Shown: positions 16,760-25,730, numbered from the stretch's first letter. The stretch: 64,000 bases of DNA from an uncultured Flavobacteriaceae bacterium (GCA_947500385.1 CANMSA010000020.1:1-64000); one strand, 5' to 3'. The notes: generated from the letters alone by a model not told the origin. Translations and numbers: made by a program.

Positions 16760-16873
16760 ATGAAAGCATCCATCACAAAAACAGCCACAGAATCTAAAAC
16801 AGGACAATACTTTTCTTCCTTTAGAAGCAGTAAAAGGGCACAATGGGCCCAGTATCGGAACTTTAATCGCTAG
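16760..16873 (+). CDS. 37-aa microprotein, copy 3
   Basis: It has the same 37-codon length but more nucleotide differences from copy 2. Eight codons change synonymously (for example TCT to TCC, AGA to CGG, CGG to CGC) and four change residues (H16Q, N23S, V27A, G31Q). This excess of silent changes is the mark of selection on the peptide. The stop is TAG rather than TAA. The core TESK, YFSSFR, SKR and YRNFNR are kept. Confidence 0.78.
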   Translation: MKASITKTATESKTGQYFSSFRSSKRAQWAQYRNFNR

Positions 16874-16914
16874 TCGCGATTTGTATTTCACATCAATCAT
16901 CAAAAAAGAACGTC

Positions 16915-17028
16915 ATGAACACCTTCATCAATCAATACCCAACGGAATCTAAAAAATTCATGTTCCTTTCAAAGCTCAGGGACAGCAAAAGATTCCGCAC
17001 AACAGAGCAGACCTTCAGCCTTCAATAA
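16915..17028 (+). CDS. 37-aa microprotein, diverged copy 4
   Basis: It is again exactly 37 codons, starting MNTFINQYPTESKK and ending TFSLQ. Only T10-E11-S12-K13, S19, R22 and S24-K25-R26 align with copies 1-3. The aromatic C-terminus is replaced by a polar one. Conserved length and motif positions argue that it is an old paralogue and not chance. It follows copy 3 after 41 bases and is itself followed by a strong terminator. Confidence 0.62.
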   Translation: MNTFINQYPTESKKFMFLSKLRDSKRFRTTEQTFSLQ

Positions 17029-17050
17029 AGGCTACCTAAACACAAGACTA

Positions 17051-17086
17051 AAAAGGGATACACTTCATCAATGTATCCCTTTTTTA
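17051..17086 (+). terminator. Intrinsic terminator of the microprotein array
   Basis: A 9-bp stem AGGGATACA/TGTATCCCT, extended to 12 bp by flanking A/T pairs, with a 9-base loop and a T-run. It lies 22 bases after the stop of copy 4 and so closes a transcript starting near 16346. Confidence 0.88.
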
Positions 17087-17204
17087 TTATTTTTTGTTCA
17101 TACAAAGGAAGAGCCCTCTCTACTATTAACGGCGCTGAACCCCGCGAACAACCGGAAGCAATTATTAAAAAAGTATCTTAGGGTTTTGAAAGCAATACAG
17201 CCCT

Positions 17205-17810
17205 ATGAGTTGGATACAAATGATTAATTACGAGGCGGCCAAAGGCAGACTAAAAAGCATCTATGAACGGGTAAAAGGTCCTGACAATAAGGTCGATAAC
17301 GTGCTGCGGTTACATAGTTTGCGGCCACATACCTTACAAGGCCATATGACTCTTTATAAAAGTGTTTTGCACCATAGCGGCAACACTTTACCGAAATGGT
17401 ATCTAGAGGCGTTGGGTGTATATGTAAGCTCTTTAAACCAATGCTCTTACTGTGTCGACCATCATTTTGAGGGCTTGAAACGCCTTTTAAACGACGATGG
17501 GAAAGCCGCTACCTTCTTAAAAAAAGTGAACGATCCACAACAGTCCGCATTTTTCGACGCCCGGTTAGATCGCGGAATGGACTATGCCAAAAAGTTGACC
17601 CGTAACCCTCATCGTATGGTTCGGTCCGATTTTCAGGAGTTATTGGACCATGGTTTTACCGAAGGCGAAATTCTTGAAATTAATCAGGTAACCAGTTACT
17701 TTAATTACGTGAACCGAAGTGTACTGGGGCTTGGAATTACCACAAAAGGAGATATTTTGGGCCTTTCGCCCAATGAAAGTGAGGATCCCGAAAACTGGAA
17801 CCATCAATGA
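17205..17810 (+). CDS. Peroxidase-related AhpD-like protein
   Basis: A 201-residue all-helical protein of the carboxymuconolactone decarboxylase/AhpD superfamily. The redox motif is NQCSYCVDHHFEG (CxxC followed by H three residues on), as in alkylhydroperoxidase-like enzymes that reduce peroxides through the cysteine pair. The length matches the uncharacterised peroxidase-related family (about 180-200 residues). It is followed 13 bp later by a haloacid-dehalogenase-type gene, so the two are likely co-transcribed. Confidence 0.83.
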   Translation: MSWIQMINYEAAKGRLKSIYERVKGPDNKVDNVLRLHSLRPHTLQGHMTLYKSVLHHSGNTLPKWYLEALGVYVSSLNQCSYCVDHHFEGLKRLLNDDGKAATFLKKVNDPQQSAFFDARLDRGMDYAKKLTRNPHRMVRSDFQELLDHGFTEGEILEINQVTSYFNYVNRSVLGLGITTKGDILGLSPNESEDPENWNHQ

Positions 17811-17823
17811 ATAAACCAATGCT

Positions 17824-18495
17824 ATGAAACCCACACTTGCTTTTGACGTGTACGGTACCCTTATCGATACTTCAGGTGTATTTCAGAAACTCGAACCGCT
17901 CATAGGTGCCGATGCCCTCCCTTTTATGAATGAATGGCGCAACAAACAGCTCGAATATTCTTTTCGTAGGGCTGCCATGAATAGGTACGTTGATTTTTCC
18001 ACTGTTACCCGAGAGGCCTTGAATTATTGTTGCCAGTTTTTTAACAAGCCTTTGCAAAAATCTCAAATTCGGTCACTTATGGAGGCTTACAAAGTATTGC
18101 CCGCTTATGATGATGCAAATATGGTATTGAAGAAGTTAGCAAACGAAACATTTGCCAAATACGCTTTTTCAAACGGAAGCTCAGAAGCCGTGTCGGCACT
18201 TTTACAGCATGCACGGTTAACGCCATTTTTTGACGGAGTCGTCAGTGTTGAGGAAACAAACATGTTCAAACCAAGCCCGCTGGTGTACGAGCACTTTTGC
18301 TCGCGAACAAACTCCAAAAAAGAAGACAGTTGGTTGGTTTCGGGAAACCCGTTTGACGTAATGGGTGCCCTTTCATATGGCATGAAGGCCGTTTGGGTAC
18401 AACGATCGCCTGCCGATGTTTTCGACCCTTGGGGCATCTCCCCTACTGCAACCGTTGCCAGCTTAGCCGAATTACCCTCGGTTTTAAAACAGTAA
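17824..18495 (+). CDS. HAD-family hydrolase, haloacid dehalogenase type II
   Basis: A 223-residue HAD protein. The nucleophile D8 is in LAFDVYGTLID. A helical cap follows (about residues 15-95). Motif II is AFSNGSSEAV, the motif III lysine is in VSVEETNMFKPSP, and the acidic motif is near WLVSGNPFDVMGA. The arrangement matches L-2-haloacid dehalogenase-like enzymes, although the real substrate is uncertain. It is paired with the AhpD-like gene upstream. Confidence 0.85.
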   Translation: MKPTLAFDVYGTLIDTSGVFQKLEPLIGADALPFMNEWRNKQLEYSFRRAAMNRYVDFSTVTREALNYCCQFFNKPLQKSQIRSLMEAYKVLPAYDDANMVLKKLANETFAKYAFSNGSSEAVSALLQHARLTPFFDGVVSVEETNMFKPSPLVYEHFCSRTNSKKEDSWLVSGNPFDVMGALSYGMKAVWVQRSPADVFDPWGISPTATVASLAELPSVLKQ

Positions 18496-18528
18496 ATACC
18501 GAAATATGGCAATTGAAGCGCCCGCTTT

Positions 18529-18930
18529 TTATCCGTCGTCCTTTATCAGTTCATCGGTCAGTGTTCTCGTAACACTATCAAAACTATAATCAAAAGTATA
18601 GTTTCCCGGTTTCAAAAGCGTTTCACCCACATAGTCGATCGGACCCCAGCCGTATGCATCCCCTGCTATTGTAATTCTTACGATTCCGTATCGGTACGAA
18701 CTTTCAAAGGTCTTATACTCCGTTTTGACCCCTGGAGCGATATCACCAAAATTAACATTATTGTAGGTAGCATCTTCGAATGTAACAGCACTTGAATTTG
18801 ACAGTCTAATTTGCACCTCTGTAGCAGTAGCTAAGGGGGAAGTCTTCTCTTCTTTGGAACAAGACAATAGCATAACGAACATGAAACAAACGGACAACAC
18901 CTTAGGTTGTGACAAAAGCCTTCTCATCAT
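18529..18930 (-). CDS. Small lipoprotein of unknown function
   Basis: A 133-residue protein with a lipoprotein signal: a basic start (MMRRLLSQPK), a hydrophobic stretch and a lipobox ending LLSC followed by SKEEK. The mature part looks like a beta-sandwich (VQIRLSNSSAVTFED, YGIVRITIAGD, LLKPGNYTFDYSF). I do not recognise the family. It is probably anchored in the outer or inner membrane facing the periplasm. About 220 bp of sequence with no visible gene separates it from the next upstream gene. Confidence 0.75.
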   Translation of the reverse strand: MMRRLLSQPKVLSVCFMFVMLLSCSKEEKTSPLATATEVQIRLSNSSAVTFEDATYNNVNFGDIAPGVKTEYKTFESSYRYGIVRITIAGDAYGWGPIDYVGETLLKPGNYTFDYSFDSVTRTLTDELIKDDG

Positions 18931-19154
18931 ACAAGTTTATATTGTTTATCATAAGATGGGGCTAGGAAGCAATGGTTGCGCGGTCTTGATGTTCCGATCT
19001 CGGTAAGTGAAGATTTGACAGCAACCAACCATCCAAACACGCAATCTTGTGTTTGGCCATTACACTTCTTCAAAAATTGCAGCGGTTATTTCTTTGTAAT
19101 ACACTGCAAAATGATTGGGGATTTATGGAAAAGATACGGACTTTAAATTATATT

Positions 19155-19664
19155 TCATTTCTGTAAACGGTTGCGAAGTATTTTTACCCAGAAATTCCAT
19201 TCAGATTTCTTTTTCACTTTCGAGAAATGGTTTTCCAATTTATCAAAGCCATCTTCTATTAGTGCATTATGGAGAGAGCGTATAACAAAAATCCACTGCC
19301 AAGTACCCTTCCCCGAGGTGCTCATATCGATGGTGTGTCTGATTTCCGTTTGACCGTTCGCTAATTCCAACAGTTCCAACTTATGGATGCCCTTGAAACC
19401 AATTGGTTTGGAAAATCGAAATTGGACTATATCATCGGGGGCGTACTTCTCAACGGAATAGCGTATAGGGCCGTGACCTCCTTTTGCCCCGATTTGTATC
19501 CCCTCTTTAAACCGCATCGCGGGCCATTGCTCTTTGGGCCAAATTTGATCGTTATCGGTAGCGAGGGTCGCAAGTAGTTCGGCTATCCTGTTTTTAGGTT
19601 GATCAATGATGCGTTTATGGATGTTGAGGACTTTCACCAGGTATGACGGATGTACTATGGGCAA
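19155..19664 (-). CDS. SRPBCC-like (START/polyketide cyclase fold) protein
   Basis: A 169-residue soluble protein. The pattern of strands and a long C-terminal helix (WQWIFVIRSLHNALIEDGFDKLENHF), together with DIVQFRFSKPIGFKGIHKLELLEL and TEIRHTIDMSTSG, fits the helix-grip SRPBCC fold, which binds small hydrophobic ligands. Annotation beyond the fold is not possible. It is a single gene. Confidence 0.65.
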   Translation of the reverse strand: MPIVHPSYLVKVLNIHKRIIDQPKNRIAELLATLATDNDQIWPKEQWPAMRFKEGIQIGAKGGHGPIRYSVEKYAPDDIVQFRFSKPIGFKGIHKLELLELANGQTEIRHTIDMSTSGKGTWQWIFVIRSLHNALIEDGFDKLENHFSKVKKKSEWNFWVKILRNRLQK

Positions 19665-19819
19665 GTAAGCCCTATAAAACTACTACTATATTTGGAATTT
19701 TTTAGGTTACTTGAATGGCAGTACGTTTTAAAAGGAATACCTCCCTTCGGTATTTGCACCCCACTTCTGTCAAACAGGATGTTCGGACAGCTATCTCTTT
19801 TACTACCCCACATACTATC

Positions 19820-20086
19820 TCAAAAGATACTTTTGATAATCCAAATAAGAAAAAAAGCAAGTAGAAAAGCACCCATATAGCGTGTATTTTCTTGTTTTTT
19901 AGCTTCTTTGGCCTCTTGTTGAATTTTTGATTTGATATACTGCAACTCCGTTGGCGTTAACTCTTTAAATTTTTTTGTTGTTTTCTTTGAAGTAGCATCG
20001 AGTACATCTTTCCATTTGCGAATGTTTCGATTTTTAAGTTGTGACCTATTAAGTTTTAGTATTGCGTTTGCCCAAGCTCTCGGCAT
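19820..20086 (-). CDS. Small tail-anchored membrane protein
   Basis: An 88-residue protein with a long basic, lysine-rich helical N-terminal part (KNRNIRKWKDVLDATSKKTTKKF) and a single C-terminal membrane segment (YMGAFLLAFFLIWIIKSIF). I recognise no family. The charge pattern suggests that the soluble part stays in the cytoplasm. Confidence 0.55.
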   Translation of the reverse strand: MPRAWANAILKLNRSQLKNRNIRKWKDVLDATSKKTTKKFKELTPTELQYIKSKIQQEAKEAKKQENTRYMGAFLLAFFLIWIIKSIF

Positions 20087-20199
20087 ATTGATTCTTTGTA
20101 AGATTGGTAGTAAAAAGAATCCATATGTTACATTTAACCAAAAGAGTGAGGGTTACCAAACAATTGAAAGGCTGTTTTATAATACAACATAATACGTGG

Positions 20200-20550
20200 T
20201 CAAGGCACTTCGGTATAACCGACCAAAAGCTTGCTATCACTTTCAAAACCAATCCCGATCTCGGTCGTTTTTTCAGTATTGCCCCATCTTAGTCTATAAA
20301 CGTTGGATTCATATGAAATAAGCAAACGCAACCGTGGTGATGCGCTGCCATTTGCATCCAAATAAGTAATTTCAAAAGTTCCTTCAAATCTTCTTTTCGT
20401 ATTCAATTCGGTCAATCGAATTCCTATATCGCTTCCGTTTGCCACTTTACCATCTTTGCCATAAACCCACTCAGCACTAATTCCCTCCATGGTTTCTGTA
20501 TACACTACACAACCTACATTAAGATCCATATACTTGACTTTTTCAAACAC
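20200..20550 (-). CDS. Hypothetical beta-rich protein
   Basis: A 116-residue protein. An alternative start at the eighth codon (20529, MDLNVGCVVYTETM) is plausible. Alternating hydrophobic residues (FEGTFEITYLD, RLRLLISYESNVYRLRW) predict a small beta-barrel or sandwich. There is no signal peptide and no recognisable family. It is isolated, with about 90 bp before the next gene. Confidence 0.55.
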   Translation of the reverse strand: MFEKVKYMDLNVGCVVYTETMEGISAEWVYGKDGKVANGSDIGIRLTELNTKRRFEGTFEITYLDANGSASPRLRLLISYESNVYRLRWGNTEKTTEIGIGFESDSKLLVGYTEVP

Positions 20551-20637
20551 AACGCCTCACATACCAGTGTATCTTCAATACAAAAATAGCGGATAGCACC
20601 CCGTAGCAGTTCGCTTTTCACGAAAGCTACCAATTGT

Positions 20638-22491
20638 TTAGATTTCTTCCACAAATTCTAAAAAAACCTTTTTATGACGTTCAAGGTCGACCACAGGAGC
20701 AAGTGCAACCCGTGCAATATAATCTTTGTCGCCTTCTTTGGTAGTTCCTTGAGTAGAGGTTGCCGGAATCGTCCAATAACACCCTTTCAGCTGCCCATAG
20801 CTCACACAGTACTTGCTCTCATCAGGTATTTCGGCAATCATTAACTTGATTAGTTTGAGGTTCAGCGCTCTTTTGTAGGCTTCTTTTTCTTCGGCCGTGT
20901 TCCCTTTTGTTGGCAGGTCCAAAGAAAAAACGGATGGCGTAAACCCTTGTTCCGCCAAGGCGGTTGATACAAAGTTGATTTTCGCCGCTGGCAACGTATT
21001 GCCGATAAAGTCTACAAATTCGCGGGTATTGGCATAGGCCTGCTTAATTCGTGCATTCATAGAGGGCAATTGTTTGGCCAATACTGTCATTTGAAGATTG
21101 GTTGCCCCATTATCGCAAAGGCTAAGATGCAGTGCTATTTTTTCCATCAATGCCGCGGCTTTTTTGTTCGCTATGCAATAACCGGCCGTACACAAACCGC
21201 CACTCGGAAATTTCGAACCGCTGACATACGAAATGCTGCGCACTGTAGACAGTATGTCGCCTTCGCCCAAAAAATGCGTATTGGGGCAAAATGTTTGATC
21301 CAAAATAAACACCGGATCGATCGCGGTTTCCCCTGCCGCCGTTTTCCGCTCCTTTTGCAATGCCTGCTTTAATTGTTGTAGGTCCGGAACTTCGACCCTA
21401 GGATTTGTCGGAATTTCAGCGATGATATAGGGTACGGCATCTTCTCGTGCGACTTTTTCCAAAACAAGGTCAATACTCCGCGCCATATCATTCGCACCAT
21501 CTACCGGCAAATCTACTATTTCGATAGCATCGCTGCAGGCAGCAACACGCCTTGCTTGATCATTTGTGCCGCCATAACAATTGGGAGGCACTATGAATTT
21601 GATGTCCTTTCCTTTGTGATTCTGAATTGCATCATGTACAAGCCCCATCATAATGGCGTATTGCATTGACAGTCCACTAGACGCCACCAACGGCTTTGTA
21701 TCCACTGCGGTTATTGATTTGATTGCATTGAAGACCGCGGTCTTATTTGTTTCAACGCTCTCGCCATCATCTTCAAAAGTGCTTCCCATCACCAAAGAGT
21801 TGAGGGCCGCAAGACAATGGGATGGTGTCATGGCAATGGTCTCCCTTCTTCGCACATGTTGAATTTGCGAGACATCATTAGCATGCTGGTCAGCCCCTAT
21901 CAATAACACACTTCCAAAGTGGGGATGAACATTCACCAAATAGTCTACATTCTCAGGAAAATTTGTTACAGCTATCGCGTCTTTTTCGGAAACCAAAATC
22001 GTACTGCCGTTAAAAGGAGGAATAGCTGCCCCCTTTTCAATTTGTTTCAATTCAAACCGGTACCCATACACTTGGCGTAGTACATCTGCCTCAAAAGATG
22101 GCGGCAAGGTATCCGAATGAAGTATCTGGGTAGCTTTTTGGGCCAGCAGGTTTTTTCTTAGAATTGCCAAAATAGCAATCGTCTTTGACGAAAAACTGAT
22201 TACATTTTCGGGCTTTAGCCCATTATCATGTGCAATTGTCCATTCCAACACACACGATAAGGGATGCCCCAACCGAATATAGTCGTACGCAGTAGGTAAC
22301 TTTCCCAATGCTTTCTTTGAAGCATCATTGGCATTGAACAAGGCTGCAAAATGATCTAAAAACTGTGTTTTTGCCTGCTCTTCATTATATACATCCAACC
22401 GATGCGTAGTGAGTCGTAACCAGCCATCGGGCATATTCTTTAGTACCTTCTCAATATAATCGCGTCTGTTACCCGCTCCCATGTTACCCAT
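20638..22491 (-). CDS. PLP-dependent transferase, Cys/Met metabolism type
   Basis: A 617-residue protein. The C-terminal half resembles fold-type I enzymes of the cystathionine synthase/lyase group: FILDQTFCPNTHFLG with the cofactor aspartate, and SYVSGSKFPSGGLCTAGY with the likely Schiff-base lysine in GSK. The first 200 residues are an extra region that ordinary family members (about 400 residues) lack. It contains SCVLEWTIAHDNGL and a stretch resembling a second degenerate aminotransferase-like fold. The substrate is not known. Confidence 0.78.
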   Translation of the reverse strand: MGNMGAGNRRDYIEKVLKNMPDGWLRLTTHRLDVYNEEQAKTQFLDHFAALFNANDASKKALGKLPTAYDYIRLGHPLSCVLEWTIAHDNGLKPENVISFSSKTIAILAILRKNLLAQKATQILHSDTLPPSFEADVLRQVYGYRFELKQIEKGAAIPPFNGSTILVSEKDAIAVTNFPENVDYLVNVHPHFGSVLLIGADQHANDVSQIQHVRRRETIAMTPSHCLAALNSLVMGSTFEDDGESVETNKTAVFNAIKSITAVDTKPLVASSGLSMQYAIMMGLVHDAIQNHKGKDIKFIVPPNCYGGTNDQARRVAACSDAIEIVDLPVDGANDMARSIDLVLEKVAREDAVPYIIAEIPTNPRVEVPDLQQLKQALQKERKTAAGETAIDPVFILDQTFCPNTHFLGEGDILSTVRSISYVSGSKFPSGGLCTAGYCIANKKAAALMEKIALHLSLCDNGATNLQMTVLAKQLPSMNARIKQAYANTREFVDFIGNTLPAAKINFVSTALAEQGFTPSVFSLDLPTKGNTAEEKEAYKRALNLKLIKLMIAEIPDESKYCVSYGQLKGCYWTIPATSTQGTTKEGDKDYIARVALAPVVDLERHKKVFLEFVEEI

Positions 22492-22587
22492 CTTTTAATC
22501 GCCACCAAAGGTACGCCAATTTGCTTTTTTATGTGTTTTGAAATGTGTTGCTTATTTCCTTTAAAAGGTAGTTTTAAAACAGCCGAA

Positions 22588-23430
22588 TCAAAACTTTTGA
22601 TAAACCCCTACATTTAGCGCAGCCTGTTTGGCAACATTGTTTCCAAAAAAAGCACCGCCCAAGCCAAGGGTCACTCCAAATTTATCCGTAATCTCACCAA
22701 TGCCCTTAAAACCAAAGGCACCATACTCCTGGTCGTTTACATACAATCCTGTAAAGGTATTTTGTGGCGGCAACACAATGTTTCCATTTTCAAGTGATTT
22801 TACGATATCTATAAAACCGATCAGCCAAATACGATTGGTAATTTTACGCCCCACTTCTCCCCCGATCTTAAAATTGGAACTATATTCGTTGCTTCGAATA
22901 TTGGCCCCCACGAAGGCCTGCACATAGGTTTTTTCAAAACTTCTTCCCGCTAAAAGAAGCGGTGTAAACGTAAAGGCATCGTATCCAGTTCTAATTCCTG
23001 AATTTTCGTCGTAAGAACCGGTATTCGCCTCAATGGAAAACTGCCCGGAAAGAAGCCACTCTTTTTTGTAAAAGTTATGCCTTATGCCTATTTCCAAGTT
23101 TCCCAATCCCGTTTCGTTGAAATCTTCGGAACAATCTCCTTCACAATCGATCAACGGATTTTCAAAATCGTTGATCTTAATTATTTTCAAAGGAAGGTTG
23201 ACGATCAAACTGGTTTTATCGGATATGCCGTATTCCCCATACAATTGAATGGTATTGTCCGAGATTTCGCTGAAGGTACTCGTCTCCGGATCGCCAAACA
23301 AACTGCTATAATTTGGGATGGTGGTGTAGGTCAATTGGGTATACAGTTCCCCTTTTTCCTTTGTCCAAGGACCCTGTGCGACCGTAGCAAGGCTAAAAAG
23401 CAACGATAAAATGGTAAAACTTTTTTTCAT
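22588..23430 (-). CDS. Outer-membrane beta-barrel protein
   Basis: A 280-residue protein with a signal peptide (MKKSFTILSLLFSLATVAQ) and regularly alternating amphipathic strands ending in an aromatic residue (NVGVYQKF), as in outer-membrane barrels. A short Cys pair (DCEGDC) sits in a predicted loop. Related proteins are annotated as transporter-like or alpha-amylase-operon type barrels, but no specific ligand is evident. It is monocistronic. Confidence 0.78.
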   Translation of the reverse strand: MKKSFTILSLLFSLATVAQGPWTKEKGELYTQLTYTTIPNYSSLFGDPETSTFSEISDNTIQLYGEYGISDKTSLIVNLPLKIIKINDFENPLIDCEGDCSEDFNETGLGNLEIGIRHNFYKKEWLLSGQFSIEANTGSYDENSGIRTGYDAFTFTPLLLAGRSFEKTYVQAFVGANIRSNEYSSNFKIGGEVGRKITNRIWLIGFIDIVKSLENGNIVLPPQNTFTGLYVNDQEYGAFGFKGIGEITDKFGVTLGLGGAFFGNNVAKQAALNVGVYQKF

Positions 23431-23551
23431 AATAACATATTGATATGCCCCCTTAGTTGTACAAACCTATAAAAACTAACAAAGCTCTTCGTTCATAATT
23501 AAGGGGGTCTTCCTCTCGTAACAAGATTTTTCAACCACCCATACCATCTCT

Positions 23552-24082
23552 TTACCTCAAACGCCCATAATACATTAAATCGACCAACTTACCGGCCGTG
23601 GTAATATAGTCCATTCGAATGGTACCTTCCCATTCGAAACCGCACTTTTCAGCCACTATTTGAGCGGCTTTGTTCGTATGATAGGTTCTGAGATATATTT
23701 TTTTGAAGTCAAAATTTTCAAAGCAATAAGCAACAAATAGTTTCATGGCTTTTGTCGTAAGTCCTTTACCCGCAAATTCGGCATCCGTATAGCAGCCTAT
23801 TTCAGTTTTGGGAATGGTCCAATCTACATTTTTCAAGTCAATGAACACTACAAAGTTACTGGTAGATAGGTCAACCAACACATAGGGGTAATACTCCCGG
23901 TTTTTTCTTTTGGCATCCATTTCGCGAAGAAAATTTTCGGTAGCCTCTTTGTTTGGAGTTTTAGAAACGGTTCCCGTAAAAAAATCCTCAAGCCTTTTTC
24001 GGTTCTTATCCACCAATTCATAGTAGCGGTCGAGGTCGGCTATTTCTAGCGGTCTAATCATATAATTTTCAAAGGTGATCAT
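23552..24082 (-). CDS. GNAT-family N-acetyltransferase (RimJ/RimL-like)
   Basis: A 176-residue protein when started at the ATG at 24082 (MITFENYMIRPL). A longer frame exists upstream, but its first 43 residues look non-coding. The RimL-like pattern includes YMIRPLEIADLDRYYELV, the acetyl-CoA loop region AEFAGKGLTTKAMKLF and KAAQIVAEKCGFEWEGTIR. It probably acetylates a small molecule or a ribosomal protein N-terminus. Confidence 0.83.
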   Translation of the reverse strand: MITFENYMIRPLEIADLDRYYELVDKNRKRLEDFFTGTVSKTPNKEATENFLREMDAKRKNREYYPYVLVDLSTSNFVVFIDLKNVDWTIPKTEIGCYTDAEFAGKGLTTKAMKLFVAYCFENFDFKKIYLRTYHTNKAAQIVAEKCGFEWEGTIRMDYITTAGKLVDLMYYGRLR

Positions 24083-24325
24083 GCTACTATTCTTAAGGGC
24101 TTTTGATAGAACGTTTCTAAAGGTTACCCGAATATTTCTAAAACATTTTGGGCGTGGGCGTGAAGTTACCAATAATTTCGAAAGACCGTATCTTGGGAAA
24201 ATCACGAACACTGTATTCCAGGTTGTAGTACTCGAGGTATTTTGGGTTTTCTTGTTGTTATTTTATATCAGCTGACAACCTGGTGTGCCCTGCCATTGCA
24301 TGTTTCGAAGCGGAAAGCTTCCGTA

Positions 24326-25198
24326 CTATTCTTTTAACAGGTCGGCGGTTTTAAATTCAACACTTTTTTCTGCTAGGTATTTCCAAATTTCATCCGTATT
24401 AGCGGAATCATGCAATGCTGAAAATTCTTTTTGGGATAGACAAAAGGTAAGAAACCCGTCGATCATAACTTCGGGTATATCAAAACCCTCAGCAATTGCT
24501 TGTTTTGAAAAGGTCGCCACGATTTTTTTTTCCATGGCCATGTTTTGATCACGGGCCACCCTATCTTCGAGCAGTTTGGTTGTACCGCTGAGCCTATTGA
24601 TTGTTTTATCAACATTCACCATCACACCTATCGTCAAAAAACCTAGTACATTTTTCTTCAATTTCTCCTCCAAGGTCATCAATCGGGCATATTCGCCCCT
24701 ATCGGCCATCAACAGTAGCCTTTCGCTCTGCGTTAGGAGTGTCATCTCTGCACTGGGCAGGTTCAATGTCCCTGCACTAATCAAGGGGTCTATGTGAATA
24801 CGGTTGAGATCCTGTTCTATTTTACCGGTTAGATTATATGGGGTAACAGTTACTTCGTTTAAGCTAATAATGTTTTCGATTAGATGTACTACAAGCGTTT
24901 TTTCCAGAAAGACCTCGGGCGTAATCACGATTTCTTTCGTTATATATTGTACGGCCATAAATCGGACGGAATCTCGCAACTTTGCCTCGATGGTGAAGTT
25001 GCCGAGGGAATCTGAAATTGTTGCCTTTTTGGACCGTACATTAATAATGAGTACGTCGGAAACATCGTTGTGAAGGCTCACAATACGGCCTTTGATGAGT
25101 TGCGTGCTTTTCTGATTAAGGTTCGGGGTGGTTTGCGCGTAACCGTTGGTGAGCAATACTGTAGAAATTGAAACAAACACTAGTAGTTTTATCCCCAT
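24326..25198 (-). CDS. Exported protein with carboxypeptidase-regulatory-like domain
   Basis: A 290-residue protein with a signal peptide (MGIKLLVFVSISTVLLTNGYAQ), then a CarboxypepD_reg-like segment (LIKGRIVSLHNDVSDVLIINVRSKKATISDSLGNFTIEAKLRD is spread over residues 35-78) of the sort found at the N-terminus of TonB-dependent receptors. The rest is helical, with no barrel. Similar stand-alone proteins are common in Flavobacteriia. Location is likely periplasmic or outer membrane. Function is unknown. Confidence 0.75.
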   Translation of the reverse strand: MGIKLLVFVSISTVLLTNGYAQTTPNLNQKSTQLIKGRIVSLHNDVSDVLIINVRSKKATISDSLGNFTIEAKLRDSVRFMAVQYITKEIVITPEVFLEKTLVVHLIENIISLNEVTVTPYNLTGKIEQDLNRIHIDPLISAGTLNLPSAEMTLLTQSERLLLMADRGEYARLMTLEEKLKKNVLGFLTIGVMVNVDKTINRLSGTTKLLEDRVARDQNMAMEKKIVATFSKQAIAEGFDIPEVMIDGFLTFCLSQKEFSALHDSANTDEIWKYLAEKSVEFKTADLLKE

Positions 25199-25352
25199 AA
25201 AAAGCTGATTATGAGTACTAAAAATACCTTTTCCTATCTCGGAATTCGTTAAAGAACAGGTAATTTTATCTAAACAAAAAGATAAAAAACAGCCTTAGTG
25301 CATTCTGATCATATGGCATTTTGATGCAGTAACCGTTTAGTAGCGACGCTTT

Positions 25353-25730
25353 CTACTTTTTTTCTTTGCGCAAAATTTTCTCCATTTTACGACCTCTTGC
25401 CAATTCATCAATGAGTTTTTCCATACGTCTACATTGTTTGTAACACTCAAACTCATCGGCTATTTCCTCAATTCGATACCCACAAACAACTCCTTTTATC
25501 AAGTGTGCGTTTGGATGTATGCTGGCTTTCTTAAAAAAAGCACCAAAAGTTGCCTTTTCCTTAATGAGGGTCTCCAAGGTATCTTGATCAAAACCGGTAA
25601 ACCATTTAATTACTTGGTTGAGCTCGTCTTGTGTTCTCCCATTTTTTTCCAACCTATTCAAGTAAAGCGGATAAATGGATGCAAATATCATATTGGCCAC
25701 CTTTTCATTTTTTTCAGCTGTAACTTTCAT
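25353..25730 (-). CDS. DUF2200 family protein
   Basis: A 125-residue soluble protein matching the DUF2200 pattern: an opening KVANMIFASIYPLYLNR, then GRTQDELNQVIKWFTGFD, NAHLIKGVVCGYRIEEI and a terminal DELARGRKMEKILR. Family members are widespread in bacteria, but their function is not known. It stands alone, with about 160 bp of unassigned DNA on its upstream side. Confidence 0.85.
   Translation of the reverse strand: MKVTAEKNEKVANMIFASIYPLYLNRLEKNGRTQDELNQVIKWFTGFDQDTLETLIKEKATFGAFFKKASIHPNAHLIKGVVCGYRIEEIADEFECYKQCRRMEKLIDELARGRKMEKILRKEKK

Larger units (their letters stand above)
16436..16873 (+). repeat. Tandem repeat, 162-bp unit, three copies (last spacer missing)
   Basis: Starts at 16436, 16598 and 16760 are exactly 162 bp apart. 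Each unit is a 114-bp reading frame plus a 48-bp spacer. The two complete spacers differ at a single base. It is not a CRISPR array, because the repeated part is coding and the spacers are repeated too. Confidence 0.95.

Noticed and set aside
16436-16873. CRISPR array or non-coding repeat
   Set aside because: The repeated unit is 162 bp with an open frame, the differences between copies 2 and 3 are mostly silent, and the spacers are repeated instead of unique.
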